From contig JAXHMK010000015.1 in the NCBI GenBank assembly GCA_034521495.1, forward strand, positions 1-64,000: a stretch of 64,000 nt of DNA. The letters run 5' to 3'. Below the pieces are notes generated by a model, which worked only from the letters and a program-made list of their open reading frames with translations, was not told where the DNA came from and did not search any database. The translations under genes and the position numbers were made by a program. Positions within the stretch are counted from its first letter, which is position 1. Each line of letters begins with the position of its first letter. Positions 26,018 to 34,057 of the stretch are shown here, one piece after another. This DNA comes from Balneolaceae bacterium (GTDB taxonomy: Bacteria > Bacteroidota > Rhodothermia > Balneolales > Balneolaceae).

Positions 26018-27190
26018 ATGACTGACAACTCGAATTTTTACGATAATCTTCCTGAATTTTCTGATTTCAGAAAGGTATCAGACGGGGCACTTTATCATCC
26101 CGTCCCGGATGATTGGTGGATCATAGCCGGGGATATTCGAAACTCTACAGAAGCGATCGAAAACGGGAAGTACAAAGAGGTGAATATGGCGGGGGCGTCC
26201 ATCATTGCAGGAATCTCAAACCTCTTTAAAGATTTTGGTTCGCTGCCTTTTACGTTTGGCGGAGACGGGTCAATTGTACTTGTACCCGATCAAAAACACT
26301 CTGAGATCAAACAAACTCTGGCATTTTGCAGGCAGGCCATTCAAGATAGTTTTGGGTTGGATATGCGCACAGGTTCAGTTCCTGTTGCCGATGTGCGAAA
26401 AGAGGGGCTCGATGTGAAAGTGGCTAAAATGAGGCTATCGGAAACCACCAGTCAGGCGGTTTTTTGGGGTGATGGACTGGAGTACGCTGAATCACTCATC
26501 AAAGACAAGGAAAAAGATGAGGATGAACCACAAGATGGGTATGTAGCAAATTTGGAGGGACTGGAGTGCAGATGGCAGGAGATACCGCCGGACCAGGAGG
26601 AGATTACCTCATACATCATCAAAGCAACGGGAAAAAACGACACTGAAAATTCGGAGATCTATGAAGAGTGTCTGAAAAAAATTGATGATATTTACGGATC
26701 GCTAAATGATCGAAACCCAATTTCGGAGGCGAAACTTATTTTCAAAAAAAGCTGGAAGAAACTGGCGGTTGAGTGGAAAATAAGAACGTGGAAACCCACC
26801 CTGAAAAAGAAGCTGAAATACGCCTGGAAACTTCTGTTTCAGCTAACCTCCGGCATCTACCTGATGAAGAGTAATACGGAGACGAAAAATACCGATTGGG
26901 GCCGCTATAAATCGGACCTGATTAAGCATGTGGATTTTCGAAAATTTAGTGAAGCTCTGAGATTTGTAGCTTCGGGAACATCAGAAGAGAGGATGAAAGT
27001 GGAAGATTTTTTAGAGGAGATGCATAATAAGGGAAAACTGTTTTATGGTGTGCACAGCTCCAACAGCCTTATTATTACCTGCTATGTAACGAACTATCAC
27101 AGGGAGCATATCCACTTTGTGGATGGTATGGATGGCGGCTATGCCATGGCTGCTAAAAAAATGAAAAAACAAGTTAAAGAGAGTCGTTAG
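26018..27190 (+). CDS. DUF3095 (adenylate cyclase-like) family protein
   Basis: About 390 residues from the ATG at 26018 (MTDNSNFYDNL). The N-terminal half shows the family pattern WWIIAGDIRNSTEAIENGKYKEVN, then FTFGGDGSIVLVP, which mirrors the metal-binding and GGDG segments of class III cyclase or GGDEF-like folds. The C-terminal half has a basic helical stretch (KLIFKKSWKKLAVEWKIRTWKPTLKKKLKYAW) and ends with CYVTNYHREHIHFVDGMDGGYAMAA. DUF3095 proteins are annotated by similarity as cyclase-like, and activity is not proven. The GAF kinase gene follows on the same strand about 105 bases downstream, which hints at signalling. Confidence 0.78.
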   Translation: MTDNSNFYDNLPEFSDFRKVSDGALYHPVPDDWWIIAGDIRNSTEAIENGKYKEVNMAGASIIAGISNLFKDFGSLPFTFGGDGSIVLVPDQKHSEIKQTLAFCRQAIQDSFGLDMRTGSVPVADVRKEGLDVKVAKMRLSETTSQAVFWGDGLEYAESLIKDKEKDEDEPQDGYVANLEGLECRWQEIPPDQEEITSYIIKATGKNDTENSEIYEECLKKIDDIYGSLNDRNPISEAKLIFKKSWKKLAVEWKIRTWKPTLKKKLKYAWKLLFQLTSGIYLMKSNTETKNTDWGRYKSDLIKHVDFRKFSEALRFVASGTSEERMKVEDFLEEMHNKGKLFYGVHSSNSLIITCYVTNYHREHIHFVDGMDGGYAMAAKKMKKQVKESR

Positions 27191-27295
27191 AGTCGTTAAT
27201 TTTCAGATCAACCAATTCATTGATACATTTACACACTCGTTATCGTAAACGTTTACTAAATATGGCTTCAAAAAGCCCCGCAATTATCCTGAACT

Positions 27296-28459
27296 ATGGA
27301 CGAAAACCAATCGAGTGATTTTCAGAACAACGAGAATCTGAATCATCTACTGGAGCTTATTGGCCAGATTAATTCTAACCTGGAGATTAATGATGTTCTT
27401 CAAAATATCATTGAAGCGGCCAAAACAATTACTAACAGCGAAGCCAGCTCTGTCTTTTTGTTAGATAAAGAGACGGATGAACTGATTCTTACCGTACCGA
27501 CGGGGCCGGTTCGTGAGAAAGTTCACGGACAGCGTTTCCCAAAAGACCAGGGAATTGCCGGTTGGGTAGCTACGAATGCAAAAGCTCAAATTGTAAATGA
27601 CGTATCATCGGACGAACGATTTTACGGTGACTTTGATCCCGGCGCTTTTACAACCCGAAATATTTTATGCGTTCCAATGAAAAATCAATCCGAAGAGGTC
27701 ATTGGAGTCTTGCAGGCCATAAACAAAAAGAATGGAGCCGGTTACCGGGATAGCGAGGTGTATCTTTTCCAGGCACTGGCACACCAGGCCGCTATTGCTA
27801 TTACGAATACGCGCCTTCATGATGAACGAAAAACGTTGCTGAGTGAAATTCACCACAGGGTAAAAAATAATATGGCTATAATATCCGGTTTGATTCAGCT
27901 TGAAGCTCTGAATGAACCGGATGAAGCTGTTCAAAGAAAGTTGTTGAAAAGTGTTACGCGCATCTCCAGTATGGCGGCCGTACATGAGCAGCTTTACGAA
28001 TCGGAGAGTTTATCGCGGTTGAACTACAAAAAAAATCTGAAGAAAGTTGTACAAGAAACCATTCAAACTTTATCAGCTTTGGGGGATATCTCAGTTTCTT
28101 ACGAATGTGAACCTGTCGTTATAAATATTAATCAGTCTATTCCCTGCTCGCTGATTGTAAGTGAGGTTATTTACTTTCTTGCGAAGTTTGGTTTCCAGGA
28201 GGTGGAAGATCCGGCAATAATTATCTCGCTATTTGAGAAGGAGAAAGAGGATGTTCAGGTTAACATTCAGGATAACGGAACCTCTATCAAAAAATATCTA
28301 ACTGACGAGGAAGGTGACGGAGTTGGTTTTCAGTTGATCCAGGTATTGTCCCGGCAATTAGAAGCGGAGTTTGATTATACCGAAGGAGATGCAGAGAACA
28401 AGTTTACGTTACGGTTTAGTAAGTCTGATCGAGGAGGAGCGGGAAGCCACTTTTTGTAA
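27296..28459 (+). CDS. GAF-domain sensor histidine kinase (HisKA_2 type) with degenerate ATP domain
   Basis: 387 residues with no membrane segment. The GAF domain spans about 20-172 (EASSVFLLDKETDELIL; GIAGWVATNAKAQIVNDV). The HisKA_2 dimer/phosphotransfer helix is LLSEIHHRVKNNMAIISGLIQLE, with His187 as acceptor. The C-terminal HATPase fold is weak: the N-box reads SEVIYFLAKFGF and lacks the usual asparagine, the G1 box is DNGTS, and the glycine-rich lid is GVGFQLIQV. It may bind ATP poorly or act as a phosphotransfer or sensing partner. No response regulator is adjacent. Confidence 0.82.
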   Translation: MDENQSSDFQNNENLNHLLELIGQINSNLEINDVLQNIIEAAKTITNSEASSVFLLDKETDELILTVPTGPVREKVHGQRFPKDQGIAGWVATNAKAQIVNDVSSDERFYGDFDPGAFTTRNILCVPMKNQSEEVIGVLQAINKKNGAGYRDSEVYLFQALAHQAAIAITNTRLHDERKTLLSEIHHRVKNNMAIISGLIQLEALNEPDEAVQRKLLKSVTRISSMAAVHEQLYESESLSRLNYKKNLKKVVQETIQTLSALGDISVSYECEPVVININQSIPCSLIVSEVIYFLAKFGFQEVEDPAIIISLFEKEKEDVQVNIQDNGTSIKKYLTDEEGDGVGFQLIQVLSRQLEAEFDYTEGDAENKFTLRFSKSDRGGAGSHFL

Positions 28460-28465
28460 GTTTTT

Positions 28466-29983
28466 CTACTCCGTTCGAACTTTAAAAACAATCGCTTTCT
28501 CATCCGGAGTTTTATTGGGCATTGTAACTGTTAATGAGTTATCGTTCTGATTCCAGGCAATCTCTTCAGAACTTCCTAAGACGGATATTTCTGAAATGGC
28601 TTTTCCATCTAAGTTACCGGCGTTGAGTTCATCAAATTGAAACTCTGTATTTGCTCCCGGCCATCCGAGGATCATCGCATAAAGAATATCACCCCGTCGG
28701 GTGTATCGAACGTCTTCTGCTGTAAATCCTTCGGCATCCGTCACTCCTCCAAATTGCCCTTCCTGTAGTTGAGTGGGTCCTTCTCCGTACACTATCCAGG
28801 GACGGCTGCCATAGATCGCCTCGCCATTTATTTCGAGCCAATCTCCGATTTCAAGAAGCACTTCTTTCTGATTTTCGGGAATGGTTCCATCAGCCATTGG
28901 AGAGATGTTTAACAACAACTGACCATTTTTACTAACAATATCAATCAACGAATGCAGCACAATGGATGTACTTTTAATCCCGAGCCCTTCCGTGTAGCAC
29001 CAGCTTCCCATGCTGATGGTGTCATCCGTTAAAAAGGGATGCTCATTGATCTCGCTGGCACGGCCTTTTTCATAATCCAACACACTTACACTCAGGGGAA
29101 GGTCCTCCTGTTTTCGGGTCACAACCACATCCTTATCCCACTCTTGAGCCTTATTGAAATAGTATGCCAGGTAATCTGTCTGAACGCTATCCGGGATTTC
29201 ATCCAGCCAGGAATCAAACCACATAATATCGGGCTGATATTTATCGATTACCTCTTTCAACTTATTATTCCACATTTTAAGGAACTCCTCCCGGGGTAAA
29301 TATCCATATAGGATGGCTCTTTTCGGATCATCCAGCAGGGATGGATAATGCTCCATCACATAAGAATAATGCCCGGTCCACTCATCTTCTCCTTCCGGTT
29401 TCCAAAGGTTATTTCGTGCATGGTGAAAGCTGGTGATCAATTTCATGCCGTGCCCTCGTATAGCTTCAGCTAATTCTCCTGTGATGTCTCGTCTGGGACC
29501 CATATCGGCGGCATTCCAGGGAGTGATTTCGCTGTCCCACATCGAAAAGCCATCGTGGTGTTCGGCTACCGGGCCTGCAAATTGTGCTCCGGCTTTTTTA
29601 AAAAGCGAGGCCCACTCCTGTGGATCAAAATTTTCGGCTGTGAACATCGGTACAAAATCAGGATAGCCGAATTCAGAAGGGGAACCATAATTTTCAGTAT
29701 GAAATTCGAATACTTCTTGTCCCCATGTTTCCTCTCCCTGCTCTTCTAAATCTGGTGCATACATGTGGCGGGGATACCACTCATTGTTAAAAGCCGGCAC
29801 CGAGTACACTCCCCAGTGGAAGTAGATTCCAAATTTAGCATTCCGAAACCAATCAGGGGCTTCTGTATGTTCGGACAGCGATTCCCAATTGGGTTCATAT
29901 ATTTTTTCATCATCTGCAGATTGTGCTAAAATAGCTGTGGGGATTAAACCCAGAAAAACGAGAGTCAGAATCAATTTATTCAT
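28466..29983 (-). CDS. Secreted alpha-L-fucosidase (GH29)
   Basis: 505 residues with a signal peptide (MNKLILTLVFLGLIPTAILAQ). The GH29 barrel begins WFRNAKFGIYFHWGVYSVPAF and EWYPRHMY. The nucleophile region is PDIMWFDSWLDEIPD, with the Asp after WF. SPMADGTIPENQKEVLLEIGDWLEING is the family's later barrel segment, followed by a C-terminal beta-sandwich. It removes alpha-linked L-fucose from glycans, probably algal or host polysaccharides, outside the inner membrane. It converges with the GAF kinase gene with only six bases between stops. No other polysaccharide-utilisation genes are beside it. Confidence 0.92.
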   Translation of the reverse strand: MNKLILTLVFLGLIPTAILAQSADDEKIYEPNWESLSEHTEAPDWFRNAKFGIYFHWGVYSVPAFNNEWYPRHMYAPDLEEQGEETWGQEVFEFHTENYGSPSEFGYPDFVPMFTAENFDPQEWASLFKKAGAQFAGPVAEHHDGFSMWDSEITPWNAADMGPRRDITGELAEAIRGHGMKLITSFHHARNNLWKPEGEDEWTGHYSYVMEHYPSLLDDPKRAILYGYLPREEFLKMWNNKLKEVIDKYQPDIMWFDSWLDEIPDSVQTDYLAYYFNKAQEWDKDVVVTRKQEDLPLSVSVLDYEKGRASEINEHPFLTDDTISMGSWCYTEGLGIKSTSIVLHSLIDIVSKNGQLLLNISPMADGTIPENQKEVLLEIGDWLEINGEAIYGSRPWIVYGEGPTQLQEGQFGGVTDAEGFTAEDVRYTRRGDILYAMILGWPGANTEFQFDELNAGNLDGKAISEISVLGSSEEIAWNQNDNSLTVTMPNKTPDEKAIVFKVRTE

Positions 29984-30064
29984 AAAAGTTAGGATGGTAT
30001 GATGGGTAAAATTTCAGGTATACCTTGGCTAACGTTCTGTCAACATCGGATTCACAGATCATCA

Positions 30065-30165
30065 TAGACTTCCGAAGTCTGCCGAAACGTTGCTAAAGTT
30101 AGATCCTTGTTTCAATAACGAAAGTATTGATGTTGTTCTGTAAGACTTCGGAAGTCTTATCAAAT
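30065..30165. repeat. Two inverted copies of a GACTTCCGAAGTC palindrome
   Basis: AGACTTCCGAAGTCT near 30067 and AAGACTTCGGAAGTCTT near 30147 lie in the gap between the fucosidase and DUF4159 genes. The two could pair with each other or fold singly. Confidence 0.55.
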
Positions 30166-30267
30166 TCAATTATACTGAAATAGTTAGTAGATTTCGTGAG
30201 TAAAATATGAAGAGACGATTACTTCCGTTATTTGAAAAGAATTAATGATACTTGAAAGATCTTTTGC

Positions 30268-30942
30268 ATGTATAAAAAACTTTTTTACTCAGTACTGCTT
30301 ATTTTTTTGATGTTTCCTTCCACCTATCTGTTTGCACAAAATGATGATGGATTCAAGATTGCCAGAGTGCAATATCGCGGAGGCGGGGATTGGTATAATG
30401 TGCCCTCATCTCTAACGAATCTGATTGAGTTCACCAAAAACCGTGTACCGATCAGTATCAACGCGGAGTATGATGATGTACAGCTTGGAAGCCGGGATAT
30501 CTTCAACTATCCATTTTTGTTTATGACGGGGCATGGCAATATCACCGTGAATGATGCCGAGATGGAAAATCTTCGAACCTATCTCGAGAACGGTGGTTTT
30601 CTGTATGTGGATGATGATTATGGGATGGATCAATATGTTCGAGAAATTCTGCAAAATATTTTTCCGGAAGAACGGTTTTTTGAGCTTCCGGCCAATCACC
30701 CCATCTACAGCAATGTCTATAATTTTCCCGATGGCCGTCCGCCAAAAGTGCATGAGCATGATGGCGAGCCTCCACAGGCATTTGCCGTTTACAAAAATGG
30801 CCGCATGGTTTTGCTCTACACCTACGAATCCAATCCCTCTGATGGCTGGGCATTTGATGAATTTGATAACCCCCAGGATGTGACCGATGCGGCGCTGCAG
30901 TTTGGTGTGAATTTGCTGGTGTATGCGTTGACGAATCCTTGA
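30268..30942 (+). CDS. Exported DUF4159-domain protein
   Basis: 224 residues with a signal peptide (MYKKLFYSVLLIFLMFPSTYLFAQ). The DUF4159 body shows FKIARVQYRGGGDWYNVPSSL, then NYPFLFMTGHGNI, LRTYLENGGFLYVDDDYG, a DQYVREILQNIFPE helix and GRMVLLYTYESNPSDGW. The domain is glutamine-amidotransferase-like (flavodoxin-like) and is common next to Bacteroidota MoxR/BatA-type operons, but none of those genes is here. Its function is not known. Confidence 0.85.
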   Translation: MYKKLFYSVLLIFLMFPSTYLFAQNDDGFKIARVQYRGGGDWYNVPSSLTNLIEFTKNRVPISINAEYDDVQLGSRDIFNYPFLFMTGHGNITVNDAEMENLRTYLENGGFLYVDDDYGMDQYVREILQNIFPEERFFELPANHPIYSNVYNFPDGRPPKVHEHDGEPPQAFAVYKNGRMVLLYTYESNPSDGWAFDEFDNPQDVTDAALQFGVNLLVYALTNP

Positions 30943-30954
30943 TTAGATCTCAAG

Positions 30955-31157
30955 AACCTGACAGAGTACGAAGCGGAGCGAAGTTCCTGAGAGTTCGCAT
31001 CTCCAAAAAGATTCATTGCGAAACAAAAGTACAACTCTGGCAGGAATCCAAAAAGCGGATACTCTGCCAGGTTGTTTGACTTGAAGAATGCTTGTGGAAA
31101 GTTTTTCACGGCTCAGGCGAGCCGTGTTACATAGATCGGCTCGCCTGAGCCGATTAA
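30955..31157. repeat. CCTGRCAGAG palindrome (family R7) and an adjoining GGCTCAGGCGAGCC hairpin
   Basis: AACCTGACAGAGT (30955) and ACTCTGCCAGGTT (to 31073) are inverted ends, with GAAGTTCCTGAGAGTT and CAACTCTGGCAGGA inside. Relatives are at 47833-47937 and 63530-63640. CGGCTCAGGCGAGCCG and CGGCTCGCCTGAGCCG near 31113-31154 form a second hairpin. Confidence 0.65.
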
Positions 31158-31192
31158 TTGTTTGGAAGTTCTCTCTTGCCTGTCCCGAAACT

Positions 31193-31555
31193 TCCTATCG
31201 TGTGGACACATCTTCTACATTATTCAATTATATACCAAGATCCTTGTGAAGCCGTGCAGGCATAATAAGCTTATCATGAGATCCCTCCATGCGTTCGCTA
31301 CGCTCTTTAGTCGGGATGACACAGGATGTGGTGGGTATCAGCGGCGGGCAGTACATGACCGTGTTTGCCAAACACGACCCTGTATGCCCGCCGCTTCCAT
31401 CACCCCTTGTCGTCGTCATCCCGACTAGAGAGCGCGAGCGAACGCATGGACGGGATTTTACTGATCAGGGTCTGCAGCTGGAGGGATCTCTGATAACTAT
31501 TGATCATTGATTCCGGTAAATGTCTTAAAGATAAACTTGTGTCCACACGATAGGA
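31193..31555. mobile_element. Non-coding element with 18-bp perfect terminal inverted repeats
   Basis: TCCTATCGTGTGGACACA (31193-31210) is exactly inverted at 31538-31555. A second inverted repeat inside pairs CCATGCGTTCGCTACGCTC (near 31289) with GAGCGCGAGCGAACGCATGG (near 31430). No transposase and no clear target duplication are seen. An IS remnant or MITE is likely. Confidence 0.65.
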
Positions 31556-31560
31556 CCATT

Positions 31561-31685
31561 CGGGGAGAGGGGATTTAGGGGTGTGTCAGAATTAAGCTGA
31601 AAAAAGAGCAAATGATGGTTTCACATGAACCCACCCCTGATAGCACGCTGAACGCTTTGCTATCTGTCCCCTCCCAAGAGGGGAG
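31561..31685. repeat. R1-family palindromic element beside the NhaC gene
   Basis: Starts CGGGGAGAGGGGATTTAGGG and ends with CACCCCTGATAGCACGC, then CTGTCCCCTCCC and AAGAGGGGAG. The end lies six bases from the NhaC stop codon. Confidence 0.6.
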
Positions 31686-31691
31686 TTTTCA

Positions 31692-33257
31692 TCAAACAAA
31701 GAAAACAACCATCAATGCATAGCTAATAATTGCCAAAAGTCCTGCCAAAATTGCCAAAGGAAACTGCGTGGTTACGTGGTCCATCAGATCGCAGCCGGTA
31801 GCCAGCGAGCTCAAAATGGTTGTATCGGAAATGGGCGAGCATTGATCGCCAAATACGGCGCCTCCGATTACGGCGGAAAAACAGAGTGTCAGAAAAAACG
31901 GATCGGGTACAACCGCCCAGGCCAGCGGAACGGCAACCGGGAACACCACTGCGTATGTGCCCCATGAGGTTCCGGTTGAGAAAGCAATAATCATACAGAG
32001 AACCATCAAAACACCGGGGAGAAAAGCGGGAAGTACGAGATCACCCAGGATAGAAACCACATAGGGGGCTGTCCCCACAGCATCTGCCACTTCTTTAAGA
32101 GATACTGCCAGAGCCAAAATAATAGCTCCGATTGTAACCCCTTTACACCCGTCAATAAATCCATCAATTACCTCCTGGAGTTTCATCCCTTTCGCCATGG
32201 CAATGCCTAAACCTACAAGAACGGCCATCACAAATGCTTCGGCGATGAGAAGTGTGGGATCTTCTCGCTGCCCCATAAAGAAATAAGAGACCACAAAGGG
32301 AATGATCGCAACTCCAAGCAAAGCCCCAATCGGACCAAAGAAATCAATCAGGCCGGGATTGTAATCTTCGGGGACTCTTTTTTGAGTGAGTTCATCGGCG
32401 GCCATTGGGGTAGCATCGGAGCGATCCAGCGGACCGCCTTCCCTTGCCCGTTTAATGGCAGTGCGCATCTTTTTACCGGGAACCCACGGCAGTTTCTCCC
32501 ACGCAAAAAGAAGAGTAATCAGGATGGCAAAAATGGCGTAAAAGTTGTATTTGATCGCATCAAAAAAGAAGATCACACCATCCATCGGTTCCGAAAACAT
32601 CGGAAGGGTTCCCACAACTAATCCGCTCACATAAAATGGCCACACGTTAAAGGGTATCAAGGTGGCGGCTGGAGAGGCTGTAGAATCGACCATGTAGGCC
32701 AGCTCCTCGTGGGAAACCTTGTGCTTGTCGGCTACCGGGCGAACTGTTGCCCCTGTTAATACCGTGCTGATGGTTCCGCCCTGGTGAAAAATGAGGCCCA
32801 TAATCCAGGTGAAAAACTTTGCGGTTTTAGGGCCGCGTACCATCTTGTTACTGGCCCATGTGGCAAACTCTTCTGCTCCGCCGGTGCGGGTCCAGATTCC
32901 AATCAAACCGCCCAGTGCCCACAGGTAAACCAGCAAAATAAGCGCAAAACTTTCGGTACCGATGGAGGGAATTAAAAAACTCTGAACAATATTGACCTCT
33001 CCGGCAATCACCCCGCCCAGGCAAACGCCAATAAAAAGTGCACTCACAACCTCCCGGGTCCAGAATGCCAAAACAATGGCAACAAGCGGGGGCATGACAG
33101 ACCAAAAACCGTAATGCCCATCCTGTTCGGGGAAAGCATCTGTAAATCCGAGATAAAACCCGGCAATAATCAAAGCGATAAAAAAACCGGTAATAATACG
33201 CCGGCGGTTTTTAGGATCCCCAAATCGGCTCTGAATGTAGTTTTCGGTTTGAGTCAT
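31692..33257 (-). CDS. NhaC-family Na+/H+ antiporter
   Basis: 521 residues with about a dozen membrane helices. It has the NhaC/YqkI-like pattern: VMPPLVAIVLAFWTREVVSALFIGV, LWALGGLIGIWTRTGGAEEFA, the re-entrant-type HQGGTISTVLTGATVRPVADKHKVS and DSTASPAATLIPFNVWPFYV, and the later GDQCSPISDTTILSS. It probably exchanges Na+ for H+ at the inner membrane; some relatives exchange organic ions instead, so the substrate is uncertain. It is monocistronic. Confidence 0.85.
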   Translation of the reverse strand: MTQTENYIQSRFGDPKNRRRIITGFFIALIIAGFYLGFTDAFPEQDGHYGFWSVMPPLVAIVLAFWTREVVSALFIGVCLGGVIAGEVNIVQSFLIPSIGTESFALILLVYLWALGGLIGIWTRTGGAEEFATWASNKMVRGPKTAKFFTWIMGLIFHQGGTISTVLTGATVRPVADKHKVSHEELAYMVDSTASPAATLIPFNVWPFYVSGLVVGTLPMFSEPMDGVIFFFDAIKYNFYAIFAILITLLFAWEKLPWVPGKKMRTAIKRAREGGPLDRSDATPMAADELTQKRVPEDYNPGLIDFFGPIGALLGVAIIPFVVSYFFMGQREDPTLLIAEAFVMAVLVGLGIAMAKGMKLQEVIDGFIDGCKGVTIGAIILALAVSLKEVADAVGTAPYVVSILGDLVLPAFLPGVLMVLCMIIAFSTGTSWGTYAVVFPVAVPLAWAVVPDPFFLTLCFSAVIGGAVFGDQCSPISDTTILSSLATGCDLMDHVTTQFPLAILAGLLAIISYALMVVFFV

Positions 33258-33441
33258 GAGTGTTGATAATTATGAGTTCGGTCTGAAAATTTGTTAAAGA
33301 TATCCGAACGGGAATAAAATAGCTATCAAGCTACAGCTTTCAGAATGAATAACTGAAGGATGGTTGTGAGTTGTTCTAAAGTTCGAAGTTTGGGATGAGA
33401 TTTTACAGAGAGAATCACACCTGTCCAAAACGTTTCTCCCT

Positions 33442-33813
33442 GATCAGCTAATGCGGAGTACTTATTTAGCGCGAAAGACGCTCGGTTCAAGACCATTCAT
33501 CGTTTCGCCCTCTCCCGCGGGAGAGTATGTGTTTAGCGAATGACTGTCAATCTAACCGTTGAATAGAGAACCTTGTAGAGTATGGAATACCGATATGCGA
33601 TTGGAGATATTCGATCTCAGATATACGATCTGAACCTCTTCTTCTAGATCTGCAATCGAATATCGCATATCTCCAATCTGAGATCAAAAAAATTCTGCAT
33701 TCAGCCGCTAAACAGATACGCGGGAGAGGGGCGAAGGGGTGAGGGGGACACACCGGTTTTGCCAGTTGATTCGATTTTTATCTACAGATCGCTAAACAAA
33801 TACAATGCTGATC
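33442..33813. repeat. Three palindromic elements nested in one another (family R3 and others)
   Basis: Outer ends GATCAGC...TTATTTAGCG (33442) and CGCTAAACAAATAC...GCTGATC (33813). Inside, GTTTCGCCCTCTCCCGCGG at 33502 and its partner GCGGGAGAGGGGCG near 33720 form a palindrome that is split by a second R3-type unit, with ends GTGTTTAGCG (33530) and CGCTAAACAG (33715). That unit holds a third hairpin around ATATGCGATTGGAGATATTC and its inverted copy (33592-33686). No gene is seen in 33258-34057. Confidence 0.65.
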
Positions 33814-34057
33814 CGTTGAATAACGTTTATTAGAAATTTTCTCGAAAGTTTTTTTAAGTGTATTTTAACCCCCTATTTTTGAACTGTTGTATTCGCTAAA
33901 ATGGAAATGGGTTTAAAGATTCCATTCAGTTAACTTTACAAAACATCTCTAATTTTTTGATGCTTTTATTCAGGCATTTTTTTTAACAGACTAAGCGTCC
34001 CGTATTTGTACTGCAATTTTACCGGTTCGCACTAAATTTTTTAACATACTATTTTAA

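Noticed and set aside
30551-30883. 110-codon frame within the DUF4159 gene
   Set aside because: It is a frame-shadow of the conserved DUF4159 sequence on the same strand.
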